From Umezawaea sp036375055 (GTDB taxonomy: Bacteria; Actinomycetota; Actinomycetes; Mycobacteriales; Pseudonocardiaceae): DNA of 64,000 nucleotides. Of the stretch, positions 1 through 12,000 are shown piece by piece. The notes beneath the pieces are model-generated. The model was not told the DNA's origin and searched no databases. It saw only the letters and a program-made list of their open reading frames with translations. A program made the translations under genes and the position numbers. Position 1 is the stretch's first letter. Each line of letters starts with the position of its first letter. Location: contig NZ_DASUSQ010000142.1 in NCBI RefSeq assembly GCF_036375055.1, positions 1 to 64,000 on the forward strand, given 5' to 3'.

Positions 1-3000
1 CCACGCGTTCAGCTCCGCGAACGACAACGACCGGTCCCCCACCACCAGCGCGACCGCGTCCGGCGTCCCCACCGCCCGAGCCTCGAACAGGTCCACCACC
101 GTCGCGTCCGGCACCTCACCGGCCGTGTCGTTCCACTCCACGAGCACCTGGCGCCGCTCGTCGTCCGTCATCATGGACGGCTCGGAGTCCGCCGCGACGG
201 CGTTGACGAGCAGCAGCAGGCGGTCGGCGAGGCGGCGGGCCGTGTCGGCGTCGAACAGGTGCGGGTCGTAGGCGAGGTCGAGGCGCAGCCGGTCGTCGAG
301 GACGGCGCTGAGGGCGAGCGGGAAGGTGGTCGTGTCCCGCGCCCGCACGTCGGTCGCCCGGATGCCGCCGACCTCGGCGACGTCGTTGAGCGGGTAGTTC
401 TCGAACACCACCGCGCTGTCGAACAGCGACGACCCCGCGGGCACGTCGCTCCACGACCGCAGGTCCGCCAGCGACACGAAGTCGAACCGCCGCGCCTCGG
501 TCTGCGCCGCCTGCACCTCCCGCAGCCACGACGCGGTGTCCAGGTCGTCGGGCACGGTGACCCTGGTCGGCACGGTGTTGATGAAGAGACCGATCATCTG
601 CTCGACGCCGGGCAGTTCGCCGGGGCGGCCGGAGACCGTCGTGCCGAACACCACGTCGGACTCACCGCTGTGCCGGGCCAGCAGCAGCGCCCACGCGCCC
701 TGCACCACGGTGTTGACGGTCAGCCCGTGGCGGCGGGCGGTGTGGCGCAGCCGATCGGTCTGCTCGGGCGTGAGCGCGACGGGGACCGCGGTGGAGGACT
801 CGGGGGCGTGGTCGCGCGAGGGCTGCCGGTCGTAGGGCAGCGCGGTGGGCGCGGAGAAGCCCGCCAGCACCTCGCGCCAGTGCCGCTCGGCCTCGGACCG
901 GTCCTGCCCGGCCAGCCAGCGCAGGTAGTCGCGGAACGGCCGCCGGGCAGGCAGCCGCGGCGCGCGGCCCTCGGTGGTCGCGCGGTAGGACTCGCACACC
1001 TCGGCGAACACCTGCGCGAGGCTCCACCCGTCCAGCAGCACGTGGTGGAAGGTCCAGACGAGCAGCACCTCGTCGTCCGACAGCCGGGCGAGGGCGATCC
1101 GCATCAGCGGAGAGCGGCGCAGGTCGAGGCCTTCGGCGGCGAGCACCTCCAGCTCGCGTTCCCGGTCCTGCTCGGACAGTCCCCGCCAGTCGTGGTGGGT
1201 GATCGGGAGGTCGACGTGGGCGCGGACCACCTGCACCGGCCGCTCGACGCCGTCCCACACCAGCGCGCCGCGCAGCACGGGCGTGCGGTCGACGACGCGC
1301 TGCCAGGCGGTGGCGAGCGCGCGGTCGTCGTCGACACCGGTCAGCCGCAGCCGCACCTGGTCGAAGTAGGCCGTGGACGACGGGTCGGCCAGACCGTGGA
1401 ACAGCATCCCCTCCTGCAACGGGGTCAGCGGGTAGACGTCCTCCACCCCGCCGTCGACCACGCGGTCCACGGTCGCCTGGTCCAGGCGCACCAGCGGGAA
1501 GTCCGACGGCGTGCGACCACCGGAACCGGGCAGCGCGCAGTGCGCCACGATCTCCGACAGCCCGTGGAGCACCGCGTCGGCCAGTGCCCGCACGGTCGAC
1601 CCGTCGTGCACGCGCTCGGAGTACAGCCAGGTGAGTTCGAGTTCCCCGTCCTCCACCAGGCCCACGACGTCGATCAGGTAGGCGCGGGGGTTGCCGGGAG
1701 CGGTGTCGCGGCCGATCGGGGCGCACCGGGCCCGGTAGAGCCCGTCGTCGTCGGCCGCCACGTCCCACTGGCCGTGGTAGTTGACGCTGATCAGCGGGTG
1801 CGGGTCGTCGTGCAGGCCCGCCGACGGCGACCCGAGGTAGCGCAGGGCCGCGTAGCTCTGACCGCGGCGAGGCAGCGCCCGCACCTGCTCCTTGACCGAC
1901 TTGAGCACGTCACCCCAGTCCCCTCCCGGCACGTGCAGGGCGAGGGGGAACTGGCTGGTGAACCAGCCGACCGTGCGGGAGACGTCGAGGTCGTCGGGCA
2001 CGTCCTCACGCCCGTGGCCCTCCAGTCCGAGCAGGACCCGGTCGCGACCGGTCCAGTCGGCCAGCGCCCGGCCGAGCGCGCTGAGCAGCACGTCGTTGAC
2101 CTGCGTGCGGTAGACACCGGGCACCTGGTGCAGCAGCGCGTCGGTGTCGGCCCGGCCCAGCCGGACGGTGACCGAGCGGACGTCCTCGGCGGGGTCGCCG
2201 CCCTCGTGGTCCACGGGGAGGTCGGCCGGGGCGGACGCGGCGAAGCCTGCCCAGTGGTCGAGGTCGGCGTCGAGCTCCCCTGCGGCCACCCGGTCGGCCA
2301 GCCTGCGCGCCCACGTGGAGAACGCGGTGCCCGCGGGGGCGGGTGCGACCGGTTCGCCGCGCGACACCCGCTGGTAGGCGGTGTCGAGGTCGTCGAGCAG
2401 GATCCGCCAGGACACGCCGTCCACGACGAGGTGGTGCACGGCCAGGAACAGTCGCGACCGGCCTCCGCCGAGGCGGAACAGCACGGCCCGCACGAGGGGT
2501 CCCGCGGCGAGGTCGAGGCTCGACTGGGCTTCGAGCGCGTCGGTGTCCGCCGCCTCCCGCTGCCCGCGCTCGTCGAGGCCGGACAGGTCGCGCACCCGCA
2601 GCACACCGGTCGGCGGCGTGGGCACGACCTCCTGCGCCCACCGACCGTCCACGCGGGTGAAGCGCGTGCGCAGCGCGGGGTGGTGCGCGACGACGGCGTC
2701 CACGGCGGTCGCCAGCGCCCGCTCGTCCACGCCTGGGGCCAGTTCGACGTGGGTGGACATGGTGAAGTGGTGCGGCGCGCGCGGGGCGGTCTCGAAGAAC
2801 CACTCCTGGATGGGCGTCAACGGCGCGGGCCCGGCGGTCGGGGCGTCCGGCACCTGCTCCACGGCCGCCGTCGCGGTCGCGGCCAGCTCGGCGACCGTGG
2901 GGTGCAGGAAGACGTCCTTGGACGACAGCCGCAGCCCGGCCTGGCGGGCGCGGGCGACGAGCTGGATGCTGAGGATGGAGTCGCCGCCCAGCTCGAAGAA

Positions 3001-6000
3001 GTTGTCCTCGATCCCGACGCGGTCCACCCGCAGCACCTCGGCCCACACGCGGGCCAGTTCCCGTTCGACGGGCGTGGTGGGCTCGACGTGACCGCCGACC
3101 GGGCGGCCCTCGGGCGCGGGCAGCGCGCGGCGGTCGACCTTCCCGTTGTCGCTCAGCGGGAGCGCGTCCAGCACGACGAACGCCGACGGCACCATGTAGT
3201 CCGGCAGCTCCCGCGCGAGCCACGCCCGCAGGTCGGCACGGGACAGGTCCGCCGTCAGGACGACGTAGGCGACCAGCTGCTTGCGGCCGTCGTCGGCGCG
3301 GGCCACGGTGATCGCCTGCGCGACGTCGGGGTGCCGCGTGAGCAGGGCGTCGACCTCGCCGGTCTCGACCCGGAACCCGCGGATCTTGACCTGGTCGTCG
3401 GTGCGGCCGACGAACTCCAGCACCCCGTTCGCCCGCCACCGGGCGAGGTCGCCGGTGCGGTACACGCGGGAGCCGGGCGGGCCGAAGGGGTCGGGCAGGA
3501 AGCGCTCGGCGGTCAGGCCGGGTCTGCCGAGGTAGCCTCGGGCCACCCCGGCGCCCGCGAGGAACAGCTCCCCCGGCACGCCGACGGGAACGGGCCTCAT
3601 CCCGTCGTCCAGCACGTAGGCCGCCATGCCGTCCAGCGGGCGGCCGACGGGGATCACGTCGGGCACGTCCGACGTCATGGGGAACGAGGTGGCGAACGTC
3701 GTCGTCTCGGTCGGGCCGTAGCCGTCGACCACGGTCAGGCCGGGGCACGCGTCGAGCACGCCGCGCACGGCGGCGGCGGGCACCACGTCACCACCCGTCC
3801 ACACCTCGCGCAGCCCGGCGAACGCCTCGGGCGCCTCGTGGGCGACCAGGCGGAAGAGACCGGCGGTCAGCCAGATCGCGGTCACGCCGTGCGCGGCGAC
3901 GGCGTGCCGTACCGCGTCGGCGTCCACGTCGCCCGGCCGCGCGACGACGACCCGGCCGCCGCGCAGCAGCGGCACCCACAGCTCGTAGGTGGACGCGTCG
4001 AACGCCGACGGCGAGTGCAGCAGCACGCGGTCGTGGGCACCGCCGTCGAAGCGGGAGTCCAGCGCCAGCGCCACCACGTCCCGGTGCCGCACGGCGACGC
4101 CCTTGGGCGTGCCGGTGGAGCCGGAGGTGTGCATGACGTAGACCAGCTGGTCGGGGTCCACCACCACGCCGGGGTCGGGAGCACCGGCGGTGTCCCCGTC
4201 GAGCACCACGAGCTGTCCGGTGTGGACGGACGCGGCGAGCGCCTCGCCCGCGGGATCGGTGACCACCGTCATCACCCCCGCGTCGGCGAGCACCCTCCTC
4301 ATCCGCTCGGCGGGCGCGCGGGCGTCCAGGGGCACGTACGCCGCGCCCGCCTTGGCCACGGCCAGTTCGGCGACGACCAGGCCCGCGGAGCGCTCCACGA
4401 GCAGCCCGACCGGGGTCTCGGCCCGCACGCCGAGACCGAGGAGCCGGTGGGCGAGCCGGTTGGCCCGCGCGTCCAGCTCGGCGTAGGTGAGGACCGCGTC
4501 GTCCGCGACGACGGCGGGTGCGTCCGGGGTCCGGCGCGCCCGCTCGGCGAACAGGCCGGGGACCGTGGCGTCGACCGGTGGGCGGTGGGCGTCGTTCCAG
4601 CCCTCCACGACCTGCTCGCGCTCGGCGTCCGACAGCCACGGCAGTGCGCCGAGCGGTCGGCGCGGGTCGGCCGCCACGCCGTCGAGCAGCCGCACGAGGT
4701 GGTCGGCGAACCGCTCGACCGTGGCGGCGTCGAACAGGTCGGTGTTGTACTCGACCACCCCGGCCAGCAGGCCGTCGCGCTCCTGGAACTCGATGGTCAG
4801 GTCGAAGATGGCGTCGCGCCGGGACAGGCCGACCGGCTCGACGCGCAGGCCCGGCAGCGCGGGCGGTGTGCGCTCGGCGTTCTGGAGCAGCACCATGACG
4901 TCGAACAGCGGGTTGCGGCTGACGTCCCGGTCCTGCCGGACGGCGTCGACGAGCTGCTCCAGCGGCGCCTCGTCGTGGGCGAACGCCTCCTTGACGGTCT
5001 CCTTGACCCGGTCGAGGAACTCGGTGAAGTCACTCCGCGAGTCCACTGTGGACCGCAGGACGACCGTGTTGACGAAGAACCCGACCAGCCGTTCCAGGCC
5101 GGGGTGGCCGCGGCCGGTCGTGACGGTGCCGACCGCCACGTCCTCCTGGCCCGCGTAGCGGGCGAGGAGCGCCTGGCACCCGGCCACGAGGACGGAGAAC
5201 AGGATCGTGCCGTGCTCGTGGGCGAGGTCGCGCAGCGCCGCGGTGACCGGCGCGGGCACCGTGAACGCGTGCGCGGCGCCGCGGGTCGTGCGCACCGGCG
5301 GCCGGGGGCGGTCGGTCGGCAGTTCCAGCGGGGAGGTGCCCGCGAGGAGCCGCGTCCAGTGGTCGAGGTGGCCGCGCAGCACGTCGTCGGACAGGCGTTC
5401 GCGCTGCCAGGCGGCGAAGTCGGCGTACTGGACCGGCAGCGCGGGCAGCGCCGCCTCCCGGCCGCTCACGGCGGCGCCGTACAGCTCGCCCAGCTCCTCG
5501 GTGAGCACGCCCATCGACCAGCCGTCGGTGACGACGTGGTGCGCGGTCACCAGCAGCACGTGCTCGTCGTCGGCGACCCGGACCAGCAGCGCCCGCACCA
5601 GCGGACCCCGTTCCAGGTCGAAGGGGCGGGAGTACTCCTCCACCAGCACCTCGTCCAGCCCGGCGGGATCGCGCTGCTCGACCACGGGCACGGCCAGGTC
5701 GAACGGCGGGTGCACGACCTGCGTGCCGCGCCCGTCGACCTCGGCGAGCGTGGTGCGCAGCGACTCGTGGCGGGCCACAAGGCCGCGCAGCGCGGCGGTC
5801 AGCGCCTCCCCGTCGAGGCGCCCGGTCAGGCGCAGCGCCAGCGCGCTGTTGTACCCCGAACCCCCCGGCTGGAACCGGTCCAGGAACCACAGGCGCTGCT
5901 GGGGGAACGACAGCGGCAGCGGGCGGTCCCGATCGACCGGCGTGATGGTGCCGGTCCTCTCGGACCGGCCCGAGAGGCGGCGGCGCATCTGCTCGCGCAG

Positions 6001-6045
6001 GTGCGGGGGGAGTGCGGCGATGCGGTCCTCGATCGACGACGACAT
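1..6045 (-). CDS. Non-ribosomal peptide synthetase, second subunit (C-A-T-E-C-A..., 3' end outside window)
   Basis: Reading from the ATG at 6045, the visible 2015 residues give C (about 30-468, FPQQRLWFL and HHVVTDGWS), A (about 475-975), T (GGDS near 1023), E (about 1065-1520, HHLVVDGVSW and VGWFTS), C (about 1530-1960, HHVLLDGWS) and the first 50 residues of a second A domain cut by the window edge. The A-domain pocket reads DAYWWGGTF(K), close to valine codes, so module 5 should add Val and epimerise it to D-Val. The first C domain follows a module without E (LCL-like). The second follows E (DCL-like). The N-terminal 25 residues form a charged helix suited to docking onto the upstream subunit. 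The upstream stop lies 14 nt before this ATG, so the two are co-transcribed. No thioesterase is visible. Confidence 0.95.
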   Translation of the reverse strand, partial: MSSSIEDRIAALPPHLREQMRRRLSGRSERTGTITPVDRDRPLPLSFPQQRLWFLDRFQPGGSGYNSALALRLTGRLDGEALTAALRGLVARHESLRTTLAEVDGRGTQVVHPPFDLAVPVVEQRDPAGLDEVLVEEYSRPFDLERGPLVRALLVRVADDEHVLLVTAHHVVTDGWSMGVLTEELGELYGAAVSGREAALPALPVQYADFAAWQRERLSDDVLRGHLDHWTRLLAGTSPLELPTDRPRPPVRTTRGAAHAFTVPAPVTAALRDLAHEHGTILFSVLVAGCQALLARYAGQEDVAVGTVTTGRGHPGLERLVGFFVNTVVLRSTVDSRSDFTEFLDRVKETVKEAFAHDEAPLEQLVDAVRQDRDVSRNPLFDVMVLLQNAERTPPALPGLRVEPVGLSRRDAIFDLTIEFQERDGLLAGVVEYNTDLFDAATVERFADHLVRLLDGVAADPRRPLGALPWLSDAEREQVVEGWNDAHRPPVDATVPGLFAERARRTPDAPAVVADDAVLTYAELDARANRLAHRLLGLGVRAETPVGLLVERSAGLVVAELAVAKAGAAYVPLDARAPAERMRRVLADAGVMTVVTDPAGEALAASVHTGQLVVLDGDTAGAPDPGVVVDPDQLVYVMHTSGSTGTPKGVAVRHRDVVALALDSRFDGGAHDRVLLHSPSAFDASTYELWVPLLRGGRVVVARPGDVDADAVRHAVAAHGVTAIWLTAGLFRLVAHEAPEAFAGLREVWTGGDVVPAAAVRGVLDACPGLTVVDGYGPTETTTFATSFPMTSDVPDVIPVGRPLDGMAAYVLDDGMRPVPVGVPGELFLAGAGVARGYLGRPGLTAERFLPDPFGPPGSRVYRTGDLARWRANGVLEFVGRTDDQVKIRGFRVETGEVDALLTRHPDVAQAITVARADDGRKQLVAYVVLTADLSRADLRAWLARELPDYMVPSAFVVLDALPLSDNGKVDRRALPAPEGRPVGGHVEPTTPVERELARVWAEVLRVDRVGIEDNFFELGGDSILSIQLVARARQAGLRLSSKDVFLHPTVAELAATATAAVEQVPDAPTAGPAPLTPIQEWFFETAPRAPHHFTMSTHVELAPGVDERALATAVDAVVAHHPALRTRFTRVDGRWAQEVVPTPPTGVLRVRDLSGLDERGQREAADTDALEAQSSLDLAAGPLVRAVLFRLGGGRSRLFLAVHHLVVDGVSWRILLDDLDTAYQRVSRGEPVAPAPAGTAFSTWARRLADRVAAGELDADLDHWAGFAASAPADLPVDHEGGDPAEDVRSVTVRLGRADTDALLHQVPGVYRTQVNDVLLSALGRALADWTGRDRVLLGLEGHGREDVPDDLDVSRTVGWFTSQFPLALHVPGGDWGDVLKSVKEQVRALPRRGQSYAALRYLGSPSAGLHDDPHPLISVNYHGQWDVAADDDGLYRARCAPIGRDTAPGNPRAYLIDVVGLVEDGELELTWLYSERVHDGSTVRALADAVLHGLSEIVAHCALPGSGGRTPSDFPLVRLDQATVDRVVDGGVEDVYPLTPLQEGMLFHGLADPSSTAYFDQVRLRLTGVDDDRALATAWQRVVDRTPVLRGALVWDGVERPVQVVRAHVDLPITHHDWRGLSEQDRERELEVLAAEGLDLRRSPLMRIALARLSDDEVLLVWTFHHVLLDGWSLAQVFAEVCESYRATTEGRAPRLPARRPFRDYLRWLAGQDRSEAERHWREVLAGFSAPTALPYDRQPSRDHAPESSTAVPVALTPEQTDRLRHTARRHGLTVNTVVQGAWALLLARHSGESDVVFGTTVSGRPGELPGVEQMIGLFINTVPTRVTVPDDLDTASWLREVQAAQTEARRFDFVSLADLRSWSDVPAGSSLFDSAVVFENYPLNDVAEVGGIRATDVRARDTTTFPLALSAVLDDRLRLDLAYDPHLFDADTARRLADRLLLLVNAVAADSEPSMMTDDERRQVLVEWNDTAGEVPDATVVDLFEARAVGTPDAVALVVGDRSLSFAELNAW

Positions 6046-6059
6046 GGTGTGGTCTCTCC

Positions 6060-9000
6060 TCACAGGTCCGGGGTGACGCCGTCATCGAAGGCGACTCGTT
6101 CGAGTTCGAGCAGGATCTTCTCCTCGACCAGCAGCGCCAGGGCGGCGACCGTGCGGCTGGTCAGGACGTCGTGCGGGGTCAGCGGCACGTCGAAGGCCGC
6201 GCGGCAGCGGGAGGTGACGAGCAGGCTCCGCATGGAGTCGCCGCCGAGGGCGGTGAAGTCGTCCTCGACGCCGACGCGCGGAACGCCCAGCGCCTCCTCC
6301 CAGATCCCGGCCATCACCTGTTCGGTGTCGGTCCGGGGCGCCACGTACCGCGCGGCGGGAGCGGGGGCGGACGGCGAGGGCAGCGCGGCCCGGTCGACCT
6401 TCCCGTTGGTGCTCAACGGCAGCGCGTCGAGCACCGTGAACACCGACGGCACCATGTAGTCGGGCAGGTGGCGCCCGGTGAACGCGGCGAGGTCGGCCGG
6501 GTCGGGTGCGCGGCCGGGATCGGCGGGCACGAGGTAGGCCACGAGCTGCTTGCCGCCGAGCGCGTCGTCGCGGACCACCACGACCAGCCCGCCCACGTCG
6601 GGGTGGCGGCCGAGCACGGCTTCGACCTCGCCCAGCTCGATGCGGAAGCCCCGCAGCTTGACCTGGTCGTCGGCGCGGCCCGCGAACTCCAGCTCGCCGC
6701 TCGGCAGCCACCGCACGACGTCGCCGGTGCGGTACATCCGCTCCCCCGGCCCGGCGAACGGGCAGGCCACGAACCGGGCCGCGGTGAGGCCGGGCCGGTC
6801 GAGGTAGCCGCGGGCCAGCCCGGCACCCGCGAGGTACAGCTCGCCGGGCACGCCGACCGGCACCGGCCGCAGCCGGTCGTCCAGCACGTACGCGGACACG
6901 CCGTCCAGCGGTGTGCCGATGGGCACGGTGTCGGGCACGTGGTCGAGGTCGGGCATCCGGTGGGCCGACGCGAACGTGGTGGTCTCGGTCGGCCCGTACC
7001 CGTCGACCACGACCAGGCCGGGGCACGCCGCCATGACGCGCCGGACCGCCGCGGCCGGGACGACGTCGCCGCCGGTCCACACCTCGGCGACCCCCGCCAG
7101 GCAGTCGGGCGAGTCCTGGGCCAGGACGCGGAACAGGCCCGCGGTGAGCCACAGCGCCGTCACACCGTGCGTGGTGATCAGCTCCCGCAGCACGGCGGCG
7201 TCGAGCTCGTCCGGAGGGGCGACGACGACGCGGCCGCCGCGCAGCAGCGGCACCCACAGCTCGTAGGTGGATGCGTCGAACGCCAGCGGGGAGTGCACGA
7301 GCACGGCGCGGTGGGCCGGACCGTCGAAGCGCGGGTCCAGCGCCAGCGCCACCACGTCCCGGTGCCGCACGGCGACGCCCTTGGGCGTGCCGGTGGAGCC
7401 GGAGGTGAACTCGACGTAGGCCAGGCCGTCCGGGTGCGCGACCGCCCTGGGCCGCTCCGCCGAAACCCCACCGTCCGGGACGACGACGTGGCAGTCGAAC
7501 GGGGTGGTGTCCCGGTCGGTGACCAGGACCCTGCTGCCCGCCTGCTCCAGCACCAGCCGCTGCCGCTCGACGGGCGCGCGGCTGTCCAGCGGCAGGTACG
7601 CGCCTCCCGCCTTGAGCACGGCGAGCACCGCGACCACGACATCGGCCGAGCGGCGCAGCAGCAGCCCCACGCGGTCCTCGGGACGCACGCCGAGCGCGAT
7701 CAGCCGGTGCGCCAGCCGGTTGGCGCGCGCGTCCAGCTCGGTGTAGGTGAGCGACGTGCCGTCCGCGACGACGGCCGTCGCGTCGGGCGTGCGGTCCACC
7801 CGCGCGGCGACCAGCTCGGCCACCGTCGCCTCAGGAGCGCTGGTGCGGACGCGGTCGGGCAGGACGATCCGCCGGTCGGCGTCGTCCAGGACGTCGACCT
7901 CCCCCACCGCCCGGTCGGGGTCGGCGGTCAGGCCGAGCAGGGCGCGGGTCAGGTGCCCGGCGACGCGCTCGACCGTGGCGGCGTCGAACAGCGCCGGGTC
8001 GTAGCTGAGCCGGAACTCCAGGTCCTCGCCGGGTCGGACGCCCACGCTGAGCGGGTAGTTGGTCGTCTCCACGGCGTCCAGGTCGCGCACCACGACGCCG
8101 TGGGCGGCGGCCTCGTCGACCGGGTAGTTCTCGAACACCAGGATGCTGTCGAACAGCTCGGCCCCGCTCCACGCCCGCAGGTCCGCGAGCGCCACGTGCT
8201 CGAACCGCCGGGCCTCGGCCTGCTCGGTCTGCAACCGCCGCAGCCACACCGCGACCGGCTCGTCCTCCACGACCTCGGTCCGCACCGGCAGGGTGTTGAT
8301 GAACATGCCCGTGATGGCGTCCACGCCGGGCAGGTCGGCCGGGCGGCCGGACACGGTGGAGCCGAAGCAGACGTCGCGCTGCCCGCTGTAGCGCGACAGC
8401 AGCAGGGCCCACGCGCCCTGCACCACGGCGTTGAGGGTCAGGCCGCACCGCTGGGCGAAGTCGCGCAGCCCGCCGCCGGGCAGCGTGCGGGTGGTCCACT
8501 CGGTGGAGCGGGTGGCGTGGCCGGGCTCCGCCTGCCGGTCGAGCGGCAGCGGAGTGGGCGCGGTGAACCCGGCGAGCACCCGCCGCCAGTGCTCCTCAGC
8601 CTCGCGCGGGTCCTGGGTGGACAGCCAGCGCAGGTAGTCGCCGAACGGGCGGCGCGCCACGAGGTCGGGTTCGCGGCCCGCGGTGAGGGCGGCGTAGCAG
8701 GCGAGGACGTCGGTCAGCACCTGGAACGTGCTCCACCCGTCCAGCAGCACGTGGTGGAACGTCCACCCGACCCGCACGGCCGTCGCGGACTCGCGGGTCA
8801 GCACCAGACGCATCAGCGGCGCGGTGCCGAGGTCCAGCTCTCCGCCCCCGTCGACGTCGGAGATCGGCAGGTCGACGTCTCGGCACACGACCTGCACCGG
8901 CCGGTCGACGCCCTCCCACACGACGCGGCTGCGCAGGACCGGCGTCCGCGCGACCACCTCACGCCACGAGCGGGCCAGTGCGGCGAGGTCCGCGACACCG

Positions 9001-12000
9001 TCGAGGACGAAGGAGATCCGTTCGGTGTACAGGCCCTCCCTGCCGTGGGAGAGGCTGTGGAAGACCATGCCCGCCTGCATCGGGGTGAGCGGGTAGACGT
9101 CCTCCACGTCCCGGCCGTCGCCGACGATCCTGTCCACGGCGGCCTGGTCCAGGCCTGCCAGGGGGAAGTCCGACGGGGTGCGGCCACCGGAACCGGGCCG
9201 GGCGCAGAACGCCACGACCTCGCGCAGCGCGTCCGCCACCGCCTCCGCCAGGCGCCGCACGGTCGACTCGTCGTGCACCTCGTCGCTGAAGTACCAGGTG
9301 AGCCGGAGCCGCTTGTCCTCCACGGCGCCGACGACGTCGAGCAGGTGGGGTCGGGGCGTGTCCGGGGCGGCGTCGGCGGCCAGTCCGCCGACCGTCCGGA
9401 ACGCCGTCCCACCCGCCGTGCCGTCGAACTGCCCGAGGTAGTTGAACGCCACCACCGGACCGCGCGAGCGGTGTGCGGCGCCGTGGCCGATGCCCCGCCG
9501 CGGCACGGCCCGCAGGCGCTCCTTGGTCGCCTTCAGCACGTCGCCCCAGTCGCCCGCAGGCACGTCGAGCGCCACCGGGTACACCGAGGTGAACCAGCCG
9601 ACCGTGCGGGACAGGTCGACGTCGTCGAGGAAGTCGCCGTCCCGACCGTGGCCCTCCAGGTCCACCAGGACCCGGTCGCGGCCCGTCCACCCGGCCAGCA
9701 CGCGCCCCAGCGCGCTCAGCAGCACGTCGTTGACCTGCGTGCGGTAGACGGAGGGCACGTCCTGGAGCAGCGCGCGGGTCAGGTCGGCGTCCAGTTCGGC
9801 GGTGACGCCGCGCACGGAACCGGTGGTGCCGGTCCCGTCGCGGTCGACGGGCACGGAGGGGTCGCCGGTCACGCCCGCCCAGTGGTCGGCCTCGTCGTCG
9901 AACCCGCCCGCCGCGGTGTGCTCGGCCAGCGCGAGCGCCCAGTCGCGGAACGACGTGGTCTTCGCGGGGAGGACGACCTCCTCTCCGCGCGCGGCCCGGA
10001 GGTACGCCGCTTCCAGGTCCTCCAGCAGGATCCGCCAGGACACGCCGTCCACGACCAGGTGGTGCACGGCGACCAGCAGCCTGCGCGGTGTGAGCAGCGT
10101 CGCGCGCAGCAGCGGTCCCCCGGCGAGGTCGAACCCGCTGTGCACCTGCCCCGCGTCGTCCACCTCGGACAGCGGGTCGACCGGCCCGACCGGCGCGTTG
10201 TGCTGCCGCCACCCGGTCCCCGCGCGCTCGAACCGCATCCGCAGCGCGTCGTGGTGCTCCACCAGCGCCGCCAGGGCCGTCCGCAGCGCGGCCACGTCGA
10301 CCTCGTCGGCGAACTCGACCACGACGGACTGGTCGAAGTGCTCCGGGTGCGGCGGTTCGGTGTCGAGGAACCAGCTCTGGATCGGCGTCAGCGGCACCTC
10401 GCCGGTCACCGGTCCCTGCGGCGTGGTCTCCGCCGTCGCCGCGGCGGGCACGGCCGCCGCGAGCGCCGCCACCGTCGGGTGGGAGAACAGGTCGCGCGGC
10501 ACCAGGCCGTAGCCCGCCTGCCGGGCGCGCGACACCACCTGGATGCTGACGATGGAGTCACCGCCGAGTTCGAAGAAGTCGTCCTCGACCCCGACCCGGT
10601 CGACCCCGAGGACCCGCTCCCAGATCTCCGCGAGCGCCCGTTCGGCCTCCGTGCGCGGTGCGACGTACCGGGTGCCCGCCGCCTCCCACCCCGGCGCGGG
10701 CAGGGCCTTGCGGTCGAGCTTGCCGTTGCCGGTCAGCGGGAGCCGGTCGAGGTGGACGAACGCCGAGGGCAGCATGTGCTCGGGCAGCGTCCTGGACAGG
10801 AAGCCGCGCGGGTCCGCCAGCGGACGACCGGCGACCACGTAGGCCACGATGACGTCGCGCCCGGCGTGCTCGCGGACGACGGCGACGGCCGCGGTCACGT
10901 CCTCGTGCGCCTCCAGGGCGGCCTCGACCTCGCCCAACTCGATGCGGAAGCCGCGGATCTTGACCTGCTGGTCGGCGCGGCCGAGGTAGTCGAGCCTGCC
11001 GTCCTTCCACCGGGCCAGGTCGCCGGTGCGGTACATGCGCGTGCCGGGCTCACCGAACGGGTCGGCGACGAAGCGGGCCGCGGTCAGGCCGGGCCGGTTG
11101 AGGTAGCCGCGCGCGAGGCCCGCCCCGGCGACGAACATCTCGCCGACGACACCCGGCGGCACCGGCCGCAGGTCCTCGTCCAGGACGTACACGCGCAGGT
11201 CCGGGATGGGTTCGCCGACCGAGCCGTCGGCGGGCGTCCACGTGACGTGCACGGTGGTCTCGGTGATGCCGTACATGTTGATCAGCTCGCCGGGACCGTC
11301 CCACGCCGCCAGCTTGCGCACGTCCAGCGCCTCGCCGCCGAAGACGACGAACCGCAGGCACAGACCCTCGGGCCGCTCGGCGATGAGCTGGTAGAACGCC
11401 GAGGGCGTCTGGTTGAGCACCGTGACGCGCTCCCGCGCCAGCAGCGCGGCGAAGTCGCCCGGCGACCGCGACACCTCGTGCGGCACGACGACGAGCCGTC
11501 CGCCGCGCAGCAGCGGACCCCACAGCTCCCACACCGAGAAGTCGAAGGCGTAGCTGTGGAACAGCGTCCACACGTCGTCCGGTCCGAAGCCGAACCAGTG
11601 GTCGGTGGCCGAGAACAGCCGGGCCACGTTGGCGTGCGGGACGACGACGCCCTTGGGCTTGCCGGTGGACCCCGAGGTGTAGATGACGTAGGCGGGGTTC
11701 TCCGGGCGCAGCGCGACCTCGGGCGCGGTGGCGGGCCGGTCGGACACGTCGGGCAGCTCCGCCAGCACGGCCACCGGCCGGGTGTCCTCGACCATGCCCG
11801 CCACCCGGTCGGCCGGGTAGGACGGGTCGATCGGCAGGTAGGCGGCGCCGGACTTCAGCACGCCGAGCACGGCCACGACCAGGTCGGTCGACCGCGGCAG
11901 CCGCAGCGCGACGTACCGCTCCGGTCCGGCGCCCCGCTCCACGAGCGCGTGGGCCAGCCGGTTGGCGCGGGCGTCCAGCTCGGCGTAGGTCAGGCCCTCG

